A stretch of DNA of 64,000 nt. Source: Vescimonas cirricatena. GTDB taxonomy: Bacteria; Bacillota; Clostridia; Oscillospirales; Oscillospiraceae. This document shows positions 51,871 to 59,284 of this stretch, in pieces. Position 1 is the stretch's first letter. Each line of letters begins with the position of its first letter. A program made the translations under genes and the position numbers. The notes beneath the pieces are model-generated. The model was not told the DNA's origin, ran no database searches, and saw only the letters and a program-made list of their open reading frames with translations. The stretch spans positions 13,815 to 77,814 of the forward strand of contig NZ_JAJEPW010000009.1 of the NCBI RefSeq assembly GCF_020687045.1, in the 5' to 3' direction.

Positions 51871-51899
51871 AAGCACTCTACTGATCCAGCAGAGTGCTT
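51871..51899 (-). terminator. Intrinsic terminator of the toxin-antitoxin pair
   Basis: AAGCACTCT (51871-51879) pairs with AGAGTGCTT (51891-51899) over 11 bases. On the minus strand the hairpin runs into TTTTTT. It ends the toxin-antitoxin transcript just before the TrbL-like gene, which therefore needs read-through or its own promoter. Confidence 0.88.
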
Positions 51900-51957
51900 C
51901 TGTCTATATTCGTTTTTTTGGCCACAGTTCCATTTTGTTTCCAACGCCCTTGGCCTT

Positions 51958-52278
51958 TCACGGAGTGAGCAACCATTGATAATCCTGCCGCCCATCGATC
52001 ACATACTCCACATAGACCACCTGATCTTTTACTTGATACAGCAAAATGTGGTATTTGTCAAAGATGAGCTTGCGATACTTCTCGACCGTAAAAACCTCGG
52101 AACGCAGCACAGGATTGCGAAACGGAAATCGTTCCAAAGAGACTGCCGCCTGACGAAAACCGGAAACCAGTTTGTGCGCCAATTTTTCATCCAGCCTTGC
52201 GGCAAATGCCGCATGCTCCACCAACTGCTGGGCGGCCCGCTTCGAGACGACTACTCGATACGATTCATGCTCCGGCAT
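51958..52278 (-). CDS. RelE/ParE-type toxin
   Basis: The 106-residue protein has the pattern ESYRVVVSKRAAQQLVEHAA, RNPVLRSEVFTVEKYRKLIF and YHILLYQVKDQVVYVEYVID, as in ParE/RelE family toxins that block gyrase or cut mRNA on ribosomes. Its start overlaps the antitoxin stop by 14 bases, so it is made after the antitoxin. It would stabilise the element by post-segregational killing. ParE versus RelE activity cannot be told apart from this sequence. Confidence 0.88.
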   Translation of the reverse strand: MPEHESYRVVVSKRAAQQLVEHAAFAARLDEKLAHKLVSGFRQAAVSLERFPFRNPVLRSEVFTVEKYRKLIFDKYHILLYQVKDQVVYVEYVIDGRQDYQWLLTP

Positions 52279-52546
52279 GGCGTACCTCCTGGATCGCCAC
52301 CTCCATCATGGCGGCCACCTCATCTACGGAATGATCCACAGCGCCGTGCAGGCGATCTTCCTCCACGGCAAGCAATTCTTCCCGCAGCTTCAGCATCTTT
52401 TCCCGATGGGTAAACGCCTCGATGTCCATGACTACCAGATCGCCCTCACCGTTTTTGGTCAGATAAACGGGTTCGCCGGTCGTCTTACACAGCTCCGCAA
52501 TATCATTATAGTTTTGCCGAATGGCGGCACTTGGCTTGATATACAT
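52265..52546 (-). CDS. Phd/YefM-type antitoxin
   Basis: The 93-residue protein has the Phd/YefM start MYIKPSAAIRQNYNDIAELC, then EPVYLTKNGEGDLVVMDIEA, and an acidic C-terminal helix. It binds its own operator through the N-terminal fold and neutralises the toxin with the C-terminus. The promoter and a 10-bp inverted repeat lie directly upstream (52562-52608). Confidence 0.87.
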   Translation of the reverse strand: MYIKPSAAIRQNYNDIAELCKTTGEPVYLTKNGEGDLVVMDIEAFTHREKMLKLREELLAVEEDRLHGAVDHSVDEVAAMMEVAIQEVRHAGA

Positions 52547-52561
52547 ATTCGCTCTCCTTAC

Positions 52562-52608
52562 ATAGCAGTTTTATAACTATATTATACCATTAAACTGCTA
52601 TTATGCAA
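52562..52608 (-). promoter_or_regulatory. Promoter and operator of the toxin-antitoxin pair
   Basis: On the minus strand TTGCAT (52608-52603) and TATAAT (52586-52581) are 16 bases apart. ATAGCAGTTT (52562-52571) and AAACTGCTAT (52592-52601) are perfect inverted repeats on both sides of the -10 box. This is the expected layout for autorepression by the antitoxin-toxin complex. Confidence 0.82.
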
Positions 52609-52629
52609 GAGGAATATTGACTTGCGCCG

Positions 52630-52971
52630 TTATACCCCGATAATACTCCAAATATACAGCGGCGCCGTCAGCGTGAACACAAGGCATGCAAACAGAATGG
52701 CCGGAGCCGTCCATTCAAATTGCCCTGTTTTCCGATAGTCAAAATACGCCGTCCCCAGCTTCACGAAGAAGAAAATAGCCAGAATCATGTCGATGGCGGG
52801 GAATACCACCTTGTTGACCACCGACTTGATCTGCCCGGACGCCGCCGTCCAGGTGCTCTCCACCGCACCCGCCACATCGCCGCTGCCTGCGGCAAAAGCC
52901 GCCACAGACAGCAGGCAGCACAGCAGCGCCGTGATACTCAGAATGAGCATGATACGCTTTGCAGTTTTCAT
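52630..52971 (-). CDS. DUF3852 protein, VirB2-like membrane subunit
   Basis: The 113-residue protein has a signal-like first helix (LSITALLCCLLSVAAFAAG) and two more helices (DMILAIFFFVKLGTAYFDY and APAILFACLVFTLTAPLYIW). The segment GQFEWTAPAILFACLVF is typical of DUF3852 proteins of conjugative elements. Size and topology suit a VirB2-type pilin/channel subunit. It heads the channel genes on this side. Confidence 0.85.
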   Translation of the reverse strand: MKTAKRIMLILSITALLCCLLSVAAFAAGSGDVAGAVESTWTAASGQIKSVVNKVVFPAIDMILAIFFFVKLGTAYFDYRKTGQFEWTAPAILFACLVFTLTAPLYIWSIIGV

Positions 52972-52983
52972 TTTGCGTCCTCC

Positions 52984-53694
52984 TTACAGTGTCATTTCAT
53001 TCATGCCGTGCCGCAGCTCGGCCAATTTTTCCGCTGCCCAGTCAGGGATACACTCGTCACGGATAATGCCCACGAACTCAGAGCGGTTCCACCTCGTGGT
53101 CTCACCGTCTCCCAAACAGGTGCAGAGTACCGAGCGTCCACGGGCGTGAGGCCGACAGCCAAAGCCGCTCAGGGCCAGCCACAGCTGATTCTCCGGCTGC
53201 CAGTAGGATTCCCGCAGCGTATCCGGCGACAGGATCAGCACCCTGCCGGTGAAGTCCTGCTCCCCGGAGTTGGGTTCACAGTGTTCTGCGCCGAACAGGT
53301 GCAGCTTTGCCAGCTCCGCCCGGTATTCGCTGACGAATCCGTCCAGCACGGCGGGATGGCTGTTTATGAGGAAGGTATGCCTGTGTCCTCCATCTTCGGG
53401 GACGAAGACGGAGCGGCTCCACTGCTTATTGGTCTCATGGTAGCGGCCATCATAGGACTGCTCCTGCAAAGTGTTGGCCAGCACAAAGCCCACCCGTTTG
53501 TAGCCATACTGGTCGATAACGCTTTTGGCGCAGTCAGTGCTGAGATGCATCCCATCAAAGCCCTTGCGGATGGCCAGCTCTATGGCCCCGGCGCAGGCAC
53601 AGTTGGTGCGGAAGTTAGCACGCCACAGCTCCAACTCGCCCCGTTCCCGAGCCTCTTTGGCCGTGTAGGGGTACAGTGCCTCACTCGGCAGCAT
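52984..53694 (-). CDS. DUF3849 domain protein
   Basis: I choose ATG 53694 (MLPSEALYPYTAKEARERGE) with GGAAGGAG upstream; 236 residues. The first 120 residues match the DUF3849 pattern (ELWRANFRTNCACAGAIELA, GYKRVGFVLANTLQEQSYDG). The rest has SHPAVLDGFVSEYRAEL and several Cys/His. It is an accessory protein of unknown function, often encoded with antirestriction genes. It overlaps the 53681 gene by 14 bases. Confidence 0.8.
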   Translation of the reverse strand: MLPSEALYPYTAKEARERGELELWRANFRTNCACAGAIELAIRKGFDGMHLSTDCAKSVIDQYGYKRVGFVLANTLQEQSYDGRYHETNKQWSRSVFVPEDGGHRHTFLINSHPAVLDGFVSEYRAELAKLHLFGAEHCEPNSGEQDFTGRVLILSPDTLRESYWQPENQLWLALSGFGCRPHARGRSVLCTCLGDGETTRWNRSEFVGIIRDECIPDWAAEKLAELRHGMNEMTL

Positions 53695-54049
53695 AGACAA
53701 TGTCTCCTTCCTCCAAAAGCTGCGCCAGTGCAGACGGGCAGCATCCACTCAGCATGAGCAGGGGGCGAATGTTTTCCGGTACCTGCGGCACATCGTCCAT
53801 GTCCCTTTCGCAGTCGCCTGCGCAGGGCATCCTGCATGCCTCCTGCAGCACACCCAGCAGTTCTACGGAAGCCTGAGACAAGCCATCCAGTGCGTGCAGC
53901 AGCTGCAGTGCCGTCATTTCCTGCGGCATGAGCAGGATGTGGTCCTGTCCCAGCCACGCAGACAGGGAGATACCCGCCAAGCCCAGTTCCTCCAGCGCAC
54001 CGTTGGGAATGAGCAGGCCGTTCTTTTCAAATTTCATTTCATTGTTCAT
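53681..54049 (-). CDS. Small acidic protein, AbrB-like N-terminus
   Basis: The 122-residue protein begins MKFEKNGLLIPNGALEELGL (from the second Met), like the swapped-hairpin start of SpoVT/AbrB proteins. An acidic Leu/Cys-rich part follows (SVELLGVLQEACRMPCAGDC, ENIRPLLMLSGCCPSALAQL). No function is assigned; it may regulate the neighbouring genes. It overlaps the DUF3849 gene and is 12 bases from the Dam gene. Confidence 0.62.
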   Translation of the reverse strand: MNNEMKFEKNGLLIPNGALEELGLAGISLSAWLGQDHILLMPQEMTALQLLHALDGLSQASVELLGVLQEACRMPCAGDCERDMDDVPQVPENIRPLLMLSGCCPSALAQLLEEGDIVYAAE

Positions 54050-54061
54050 GCGAAGATCCTC

Positions 54062-55027
54062 CTATACTTTTAAAGGCCGCTGCGGTGTATGCACCAGCCT
54101 GCACGATTTGCCCCGGCTGTCATAGTCGCCGAAGAAGGACATCTGCGGCGCAAAGGTGCGGGGATCGTAGTTGGTCATGATGTACTCATGGTACTTGTTG
54201 TTTTTCTTCTTGGACTGGCTGTTGGGGCGCTCCACCTCGTAAATGAAGAAATCATCGTACAGCTCCCGGATGTATGGGCAGTTGTTATAGGACACCATAG
54301 CGAAGCCCGTATGCTTTACCAGTACATCGTGGAGCCGCTGGTGGTCGCTGCGTGGAAACTCCACCGTATAGCATTCCGCCTCATAGTAGGGTGGGTCACA
54401 GTAGACCACGGTCTGCGGGTCGTTGCGGGCAGTGATAATGCTCTCGAAATCCTTATTTTCCAGTACCGCATCCTTCAGCCGATGGGAGCACTCCCACAGA
54501 TCCCGGAAAAACCGCCGTATATCGCAGGAGCCTACGCCATAGCTGTCTCCGCTGCCATTGTAGCTGTAGCGCTGCAGCTTATAGAACGCTGCGGCACGGC
54601 GCACATTGCCTAAACTGCCACGCTCCAAAAGCAGCTGCCGCACGACCTCCCCATGGGGTGGTTCAAAAAACACCTCCGTCAGATCCAACTGCCGTTCCAT
54701 GTACTCCATGGTGAAGTCCTCGCCCTGCAGCTGACGCTGCAATACATCAAATTCATCGTGGGCGTTGATAGGGAGAAAGCCCAGCTCCCTGACCAGCTCC
54801 AGCGGACGCTCCTTGGCGCAGAAGAGCAGGTTATATAAATCGTGGTTCAGGTCGTTGTAGATCTGCAGACACCCGCTGGGAACGGAAGTATTCATGGTGA
54901 TAATGCCGCTGCCGCCAAACACATCCACCAGTGTCTTGTAGTGGGTAGGCAGCAGCATTTGGATGGCCCACATGAGCTGGGCCTTGCCGCCTACCCACGG
55001 CATGAGCTTCGTCATCTGCCTACTCAC
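54062..55027 (-). CDS. D12-class DNA adenine methyltransferase (Dam-like)
   Basis: The 321-residue protein has an N-terminal PWVGGKAQL motif, motif I VDVFGGSGIITMN (35-47) and the catalytic DPPYY (VVYCDPPYYEAECYTV, around residue 210). This is the D12 class, which methylates adenine at N6, as in Dam of phages and enterobacteria. On a mobile element it would protect DNA from host restriction or mark transferred DNA. All key motifs are present. It overlaps the 55020 gene by eight bases. Confidence 0.92.
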   Translation of the reverse strand: MSRQMTKLMPWVGGKAQLMWAIQMLLPTHYKTLVDVFGGSGIITMNTSVPSGCLQIYNDLNHDLYNLLFCAKERPLELVRELGFLPINAHDEFDVLQRQLQGEDFTMEYMERQLDLTEVFFEPPHGEVVRQLLLERGSLGNVRRAAAFYKLQRYSYNGSGDSYGVGSCDIRRFFRDLWECSHRLKDAVLENKDFESIITARNDPQTVVYCDPPYYEAECYTVEFPRSDHQRLHDVLVKHTGFAMVSYNNCPYIRELYDDFFIYEVERPNSQSKKKNNKYHEYIMTNYDPRTFAPQMSFFGDYDSRGKSCRLVHTPQRPLKV

Positions 55028-55313
55028 CGAATTTCTCCAGCGCCCGCTCCAGTCCGGAGATGGCGGCGTCTAACCCGCTGCGCATTTTCTCAAGGCTTCG
55101 GATGGTGGCATAGACCTCTGCCGCCGTCTCCGCATAGTAATACCCCCGCTGATCTGCTGCAATCGGCACAGTGCCTCGCCGCAGGCGGTTGATGTGCCTG
55201 CGAAGCTCGTTTCCGCTGATGCCCAGCGCCCGCTCCAATTCCCGGCTGCTGACCACATTTTTATGTCCCTTGCATCCGTTCTCCAGATACCGGGAGATGG
55301 TCTCCTTCGTCAT
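55020..55313 (-). CDS. Small helix-turn-helix-like protein
   Basis: The 97-residue protein has the winged-helix pattern VVSSRELERALGISGNELRR and HINRLRRGTVPIAADQRGYY (wing), with a helical C-terminus. It probably binds DNA, perhaps to control the methyltransferase gene that overlaps it. Similar proteins occur with phage Dam genes. No closer family is recognised. Confidence 0.72.
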   Translation of the reverse strand: MTKETISRYLENGCKGHKNVVSSRELERALGISGNELRRHINRLRRGTVPIAADQRGYYYAETAAEVYATIRSLEKMRSGLDAAISGLERALEKFGE

Positions 55314-55354
55314 TCTTGTGTTCCTTTCCTGAAGCCGCTCACCGAAAAGGGCGC

Positions 55355-55376
55355 AAAAAGAGGGACCGCTGTCCCT
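55355..55376 (-). terminator. Terminator after the ArdA-like gene
   Basis: AGGGAC (55361-55366) pairs with GTCCCT (55371-55376), loop CGCT. On the minus strand it is followed by CTTTTTG, and a wider CCGAAAAGGG/CCCTTTTCGG pairing can form around it (55342-55382). It separates the antirestriction genes from the regulator/methyltransferase genes. Confidence 0.65.
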
Positions 55377-55407
55377 TTTCGGAAAGCGGCCCCATTATTG
55401 ATTCAGT

Positions 55408-56574
55408 TTACTGCATGGTCATATCCACGCCCTGCTGCGGCAGATGCATAGGCTGTCCATCCGGACGATGGACATAGCCATAGTCACTGAGGATGCCCCT
55501 ATCTCTATACATCAGGTCTGCGCCGTAGGCGGTGAGATTCAAATTCCGGATGAGCAGGTCAAGCTCTGGCCCGTCTGCCATAAGGGAAAGTTCCTCCCGT
55601 GCCCGATCCTCCAACGAGTGGATATTCGGTTCGAAGGCGTATTCACTCAAGTGCTCTGTCAGCGCCATGGCATCCTCCAGCTTGTAAATATCCAGCTGAC
55701 TGGCCACTGCCTTGAACGCCGCCAGTTCCCCATTTGCATCCAGCATTTCGAGACACTGCGCAAATTGATTGACCTGCTCCATGCTGGTGTGAGCCATATC
55801 TACGAAGGCCCACATCTCCGGCATGGCGGTGTCGCATTCCTCCAGCTGCACCTCCTGCCAGCTATCCACCTCCAGACAATCCAGCACGGCATCCAGCTCC
55901 GCCTGCTTTGCGGGCAGGTACAACTTTACAGCACGGACATCACTGACGCAGAGGAAATGGATCATATACGGCGGCTTCCGGGGCGGCCTGCCCAAGTTGG
56001 GCGGGGCCTGCCGCAGCTCGGCTTCCCGTACTACATAGCCGTTCGGGGTCATAGCGCCGTGTTCGTCCCTGCGCATTTTTTCGCCGATCTTGGCATAGTC
56101 CAACAGCTCCAGCACACTATCCGGCACCTGTTCCAGTTCCGACAGGAAATCGTTCTCCACATAGAACCGGCCTAATGCCGCATCATCCCGGACCTCCGGC
56201 ACCACATGGCAGCCATCCACACTGTATGCCAGATCCAGCAATCGCTGGAGGGTCAGTTCACCGCCATTGGTTTGGCACAGCTTGTCGACCTCCATCTGCA
56301 CCAGTCCCTCAAAAGCGATGGCTTCTACATGGTCGAATGTGCTCAGCTGCTCCGCCAAGGCGTTGAACTGATACAGGTCACTGTCATCAAGGAGCGGGGC
56401 AAGAAATCCGTACCGTCCAATGTCCTCCACCTGCCAATAGGATTCCCGCCCATCCTCCAGCCGCAGCTTATCCAGTGCGTCTATCAGTTCCCACGGCGTA
56501 GCGGGCAGATCCAGCTCTGCGTGATTACTGCAATCCGGATTGCCCATATATATGGAAAATACCTTTTTACCCAA
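55408..56574 (-). CDS. ArdA-like antirestriction protein
   Basis: I choose TTG 56574, with AGGAGG eight bases upstream and an eight-base overlap with the previous stop, over longer or shorter starts; 388 residues beginning MGKKVFSIYMGNPDC. The segment YQFNALAEQLSTFDHVEAIA then FEGLVQME, together with LLDLAYSVDGCHVVPEV and FLSELEQVPDSVLELLDYAK, matches proteins annotated as ArdA antirestriction in Firmicutes elements. It is acidic, which fits a DNA mimic that blocks type I restriction enzymes. The family fit is by pattern. Confidence 0.75.
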   Translation of the reverse strand: MGKKVFSIYMGNPDCSNHAELDLPATPWELIDALDKLRLEDGRESYWQVEDIGRYGFLAPLLDDSDLYQFNALAEQLSTFDHVEAIAFEGLVQMEVDKLCQTNGGELTLQRLLDLAYSVDGCHVVPEVRDDAALGRFYVENDFLSELEQVPDSVLELLDYAKIGEKMRRDEHGAMTPNGYVVREAELRQAPPNLGRPPRKPPYMIHFLCVSDVRAVKLYLPAKQAELDAVLDCLEVDSWQEVQLEECDTAMPEMWAFVDMAHTSMEQVNQFAQCLEMLDANGELAAFKAVASQLDIYKLEDAMALTEHLSEYAFEPNIHSLEDRAREELSLMADGPELDLLIRNLNLTAYGADLMYRDRGILSDYGYVHRPDGQPMHLPQQGVDMTMQ

Positions 56575-57547
56575 GCTCCATACCTCCTCTCTGCTGCACG
56601 ATGTCCATGCAGTGATCCGGGTCTGCGCCGGGGACATCCCAGCCGCACATGCTGCCGATCTTCATGGCCTCCTCCTGAGCGGGCGTCACACCCAGCTTCC
56701 GGTTCTGCTCGTCTGCAATGCGGCGGTTTTCCTGAGCATCCGTCGTAGACCAGCCGCTGGGATAGTACCCGCTCTCCCCTCGCTTCACGCAGATGAGCTG
56801 CCCCGTACCCGGCAGCAGGGTAAAGCACAGCTGAGGCAGCTTGTCCCGATAAGGCTCAAACTGCTCCTGCTCCGTCCGGATGCTCCAGTCCTCATCCTGC
56901 CACAGGTGCACATACAGCTCCCGGCCGCCATCCAGTGTGATCTCTTGCTGCTCGAAGCCCTCGCCCCAGCCGTCCGAGGCTTGGCCGGAGATGTACTTCT
57001 TCAGCGCAGCCAGCTCTCCGGCCGACAGTTCGCCGCTGATCTGACACTCCGCCACGCCCCACAGCCTGCCGTGCCGCTGCTCCACATCGAAGACAACGGA
57101 ATGTACCTTGTCGTTGACGCTGTCCGGTTTTCTGTACCAGTACATGATGCCTCTGACCTGTTCCTCCTGCATGCGGTTTTTGAATAAGGCGCTGCGGATC
57201 TTGTCCTCATACGATGCCAATTCGCCGCCGGTGAGCCGTTCCGCCTCCTCCGGCATATCGCCCCACTCGTCCGGCTCGTAGAGCTCAGCGGTGAGGGGCA
57301 TATACAGCTTCAGCACGCTGCGTTCGGGCGGCAGGACAGTGAAGCTGTCCTCGCCGGGGATAAGGGCCAGAGTCCGCCCGTTGTCCCATTTCATCTGAAA
57401 TTGCCCGGCGTCATCTACGCACACGAGCGTACCCTCTGTGCCGGGTGCTACCGGCGCATAGGGGTCCTCCATGGAAACCAGCCGAATGCGGGTGCCGGGC
57501 GGGTATTTTTCCCGCAGGAATTTCACCATTTTCTCGGATGTAAACAT
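56567..57547 (-). CDS. DUF4314 domain protein
   Basis: The 326-residue protein has an N-terminal DUF4314 domain (KYPPGTRIRLVSMEDPYAPV, GTLVCVDDAGQFQMKWDNGR), a middle part with SGGELASYEDKI-like helices (YEDKIRSALFKNRMQEEQ) and a C-terminal part with NRRIADEQNRKLGVTPAQEE. It is an accessory gene found in the same block as ArdA and DUF3849. GGAGGG precedes the start. Function unknown. Confidence 0.8.
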   Translation of the reverse strand: MFTSEKMVKFLREKYPPGTRIRLVSMEDPYAPVAPGTEGTLVCVDDAGQFQMKWDNGRTLALIPGEDSFTVLPPERSVLKLYMPLTAELYEPDEWGDMPEEAERLTGGELASYEDKIRSALFKNRMQEEQVRGIMYWYRKPDSVNDKVHSVVFDVEQRHGRLWGVAECQISGELSAGELAALKKYISGQASDGWGEGFEQQEITLDGGRELYVHLWQDEDWSIRTEQEQFEPYRDKLPQLCFTLLPGTGQLICVKRGESGYYPSGWSTTDAQENRRIADEQNRKLGVTPAQEEAMKIGSMCGWDVPGADPDHCMDIVQQRGGMELG

Positions 57548-57549
57548 TT

Positions 57550-57795
57550 TTAGATCCCTCCTATTTTCTGTGTGTATTCAGATAGCGCATATGGATCATC
57601 CTCACTGAAGAAATCCAGCAAAATATCATCTGCCGCCTTGCAGACGGCAGGATCGTCTGTCAGGACTTCGTAGCGAAACCCGGTGGTATCCCGATAGGGC
57701 AGTTCCGCCCGGATACAGTCCAGAAACGACTCTGCATCGTAATAGAGGATGTCATCGTCCCCGACAAATGTGGCCTTGCCAATAGGCTCTATAAT
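57550..57795 (-). CDS. Small acidic protein without a standard start codon
   Basis: Between the sortase stop (57799) and the DUF4314 gene the minus strand is open for 82 codons from ATT 57795 to TAA 57550-57552. The protein would begin IIEPIGKATFVGDDDILYYD and contain AESFLDCIRAELPYRDTTGF and AADDILLDFFSEDDPYALSE. The composition (Asp/Glu-rich, few rare residues) and the exact fit between neighbours suggest a real gene. It has no ATG, GTG or TTG in a sensible place. It may use ATT or have lost its start by mutation. Confidence 0.5.
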   Translation of the reverse strand: MIEPIGKATFVGDDDILYYDAESFLDCIRAELPYRDTTGFRYEVLTDDPAVCKAADDILLDFFSEDDPYALSEYTQKIGGI

Positions 57796-57798
57796 GCA

Positions 57799-58473
57799 TC
57801 ACTTCCTTCTTTCGCAATACACCACCAGCCGTTGCCGCCCGCCGCTGGCGTAGGGGTGGCAGGTGATGAGCGTCAGCAGGTTACGCCCCGGCTGGATTTT
57901 GATTTTGTCCACCTGGTCCGGCTGGATGATCTTCATATCAACCACGGCATAGGTGAGTGTTTCCCATAGACTCGTAATCGTTACGGTATCGCCCGCCTGC
58001 AAGCGGTCTATGTGCCGAAAATAATCCGCGCCATACCATCCTCTATGCCCGGCAACGACGCAGTTGGTACTCATGCCGCCAATGGGCGCCGAAGTATTCC
58101 CCAGTACGGCGGCCCCTGCGGCAAGGTGCGAATCCGACGCGCCCAAGTAGACCGGCATGACCAGCTCCAGCGCAGGGATCTCCAGCACGCCTATGATCTC
58201 GTCCTCCACGCCGTAGTCTCTCAGCAATACAGCAGGCTCCTCACAAGCCGCAGCATCGGCCAGTCCCGCCTGCCGCTCCGTATAAATGCGCTGGTTATAT
58301 CCCTGCAAGTCCGCCAGCAACTCGGGGTACGGCTGTCTTGCCTCCTCCAAAAAGCTCTGTGCCGCCGCGCTCATGTCCGCTCGCAGCCTATGCCCGGAAA
58401 CCACCGGCCGCAGCAGAATACAAAGCCCCGCCACGGCCAGCGCCACCGCCAACAAAGCAGCTTTTTTACCCAC
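57799..58473 (-). CDS. Sortase, class C-like, without C-terminal helix
   Basis: The start is GTG 58473 (AGGAGG nine bases before); 224 residues. After one N-terminal helix (5-22) the sortase core has the His in NCVVAGHRGWYGADYFRHID, the Cys in LLTLITCHPYASGG and the Arg in RQRLVVYCERR. It would join or anchor pilin subunits on the cell surface. It lacks the C-terminal membrane helix of the neighbour at 58466, so the two sortases may split polymerisation and anchoring. It overlaps that gene by eight bases. Confidence 0.85.
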   Translation of the reverse strand: MGKKAALLAVALAVAGLCILLRPVVSGHRLRADMSAAAQSFLEEARQPYPELLADLQGYNQRIYTERQAGLADAAACEEPAVLLRDYGVEDEIIGVLEIPALELVMPVYLGASDSHLAAGAAVLGNTSAPIGGMSTNCVVAGHRGWYGADYFRHIDRLQAGDTVTITSLWETLTYAVVDMKIIQPDQVDKIKIQPGRNLLTLITCHPYASGGRQRLVVYCERRK

Positions 58474-59284
58474 GGCGTCGCCTCCTTGCAAAGAAGCAGA
58501 TCCCGCCGATTGAAGCCAACACACCAAGGCCGATGCCCAAGCCCGTAAGATAGTGCTGCGTCCACGAAGACGCAGCCTTCGGAGTTTTTCCATTTTCTAC
58601 CACCAGCTCCGGCACATACGGCACCCGATGTCCCCGCACCAGCAGCCGGTGGGTGTTCACCCCAAAGGGCGTACAAGTCACCAGCGTCACCAGGTCTTGC
58701 CCGTCCTTGATTTGCAGCAGCGATGTGTCCGAAGGCAGTACCGTGGCGATCTGGTCCACCTCGTAGGCCAGCACCTCACCCAGCACATGGATATAGAAAA
58801 CATCGCCTTTCACCAACTGGTCAATGTCCGAAAAGAGCTTCGCCGAAGCCATCCCGCTGTGTGCCGACAGCACCGCATGGGTGCCTGCCCCGCCCACAGG
58901 CAGAGAAGTGCCCACCACATGCCCCACGGCCCGTTCCAGCGTTTCCGCCCCCGTGCCGTGCCGCACCGGGAGATACACGCCGATCTTCGGGATGTCGATA
59001 GTACACATGGCCCCGCCCACGGTGAGCTGCCCCGCATAGAGCATGGGAGGAGCAGAAGCCCCTCCCGTACTGACCGCCGCCTCGCCCCGCAGCAAGGCAT
59101 TATACGCCTCCGCCGCCCGACGCTGCTCGGCCAGTTCCGTATCGTCGGTGCCCGCAATAGCGGCGGTGTACACCGCCTCCACATCCGAATGATACTTTTC
59201 ACTCAACAGCTCACACAGTAGCGGATAAAGCAGCAGCCCCAGCGCCAAAATGCCGCAGGCCACCGCCAGCAGTCGCCATTTCAC
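58466..59284 (-). CDS. Class C sortase (pilin polymerase)
   Basis: The 272-residue protein has helices at both ends (about 4-24 and 244-266, followed by RRRRRG). The core has the His in HAVLSAHSGMASAKLFSDID, the Cys in LVTLVTCTPFGVNTHRLLVR and the Arg in the same block. Two membrane helices and this core are typical of pilus-specific class C sortases, which link subunits through the sorting-signal Thr and a pilin Lys. The substrates are the two LPxTG proteins encoded directly upstream (59281, 61114). Confidence 0.9.
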   Translation of the reverse strand: MKWRLLAVACGILALGLLLYPLLCELLSEKYHSDVEAVYTAAIAGTDDTELAEQRRAAEAYNALLRGEAAVSTGGASAPPMLYAGQLTVGGAMCTIDIPKIGVYLPVRHGTGAETLERAVGHVVGTSLPVGGAGTHAVLSAHSGMASAKLFSDIDQLVKGDVFYIHVLGEVLAYEVDQIATVLPSDTSLLQIKDGQDLVTLVTCTPFGVNTHRLLVRGHRVPYVPELVVENGKTPKAASSWTQHYLTGLGIGLGVLASIGGICFFARRRRRG

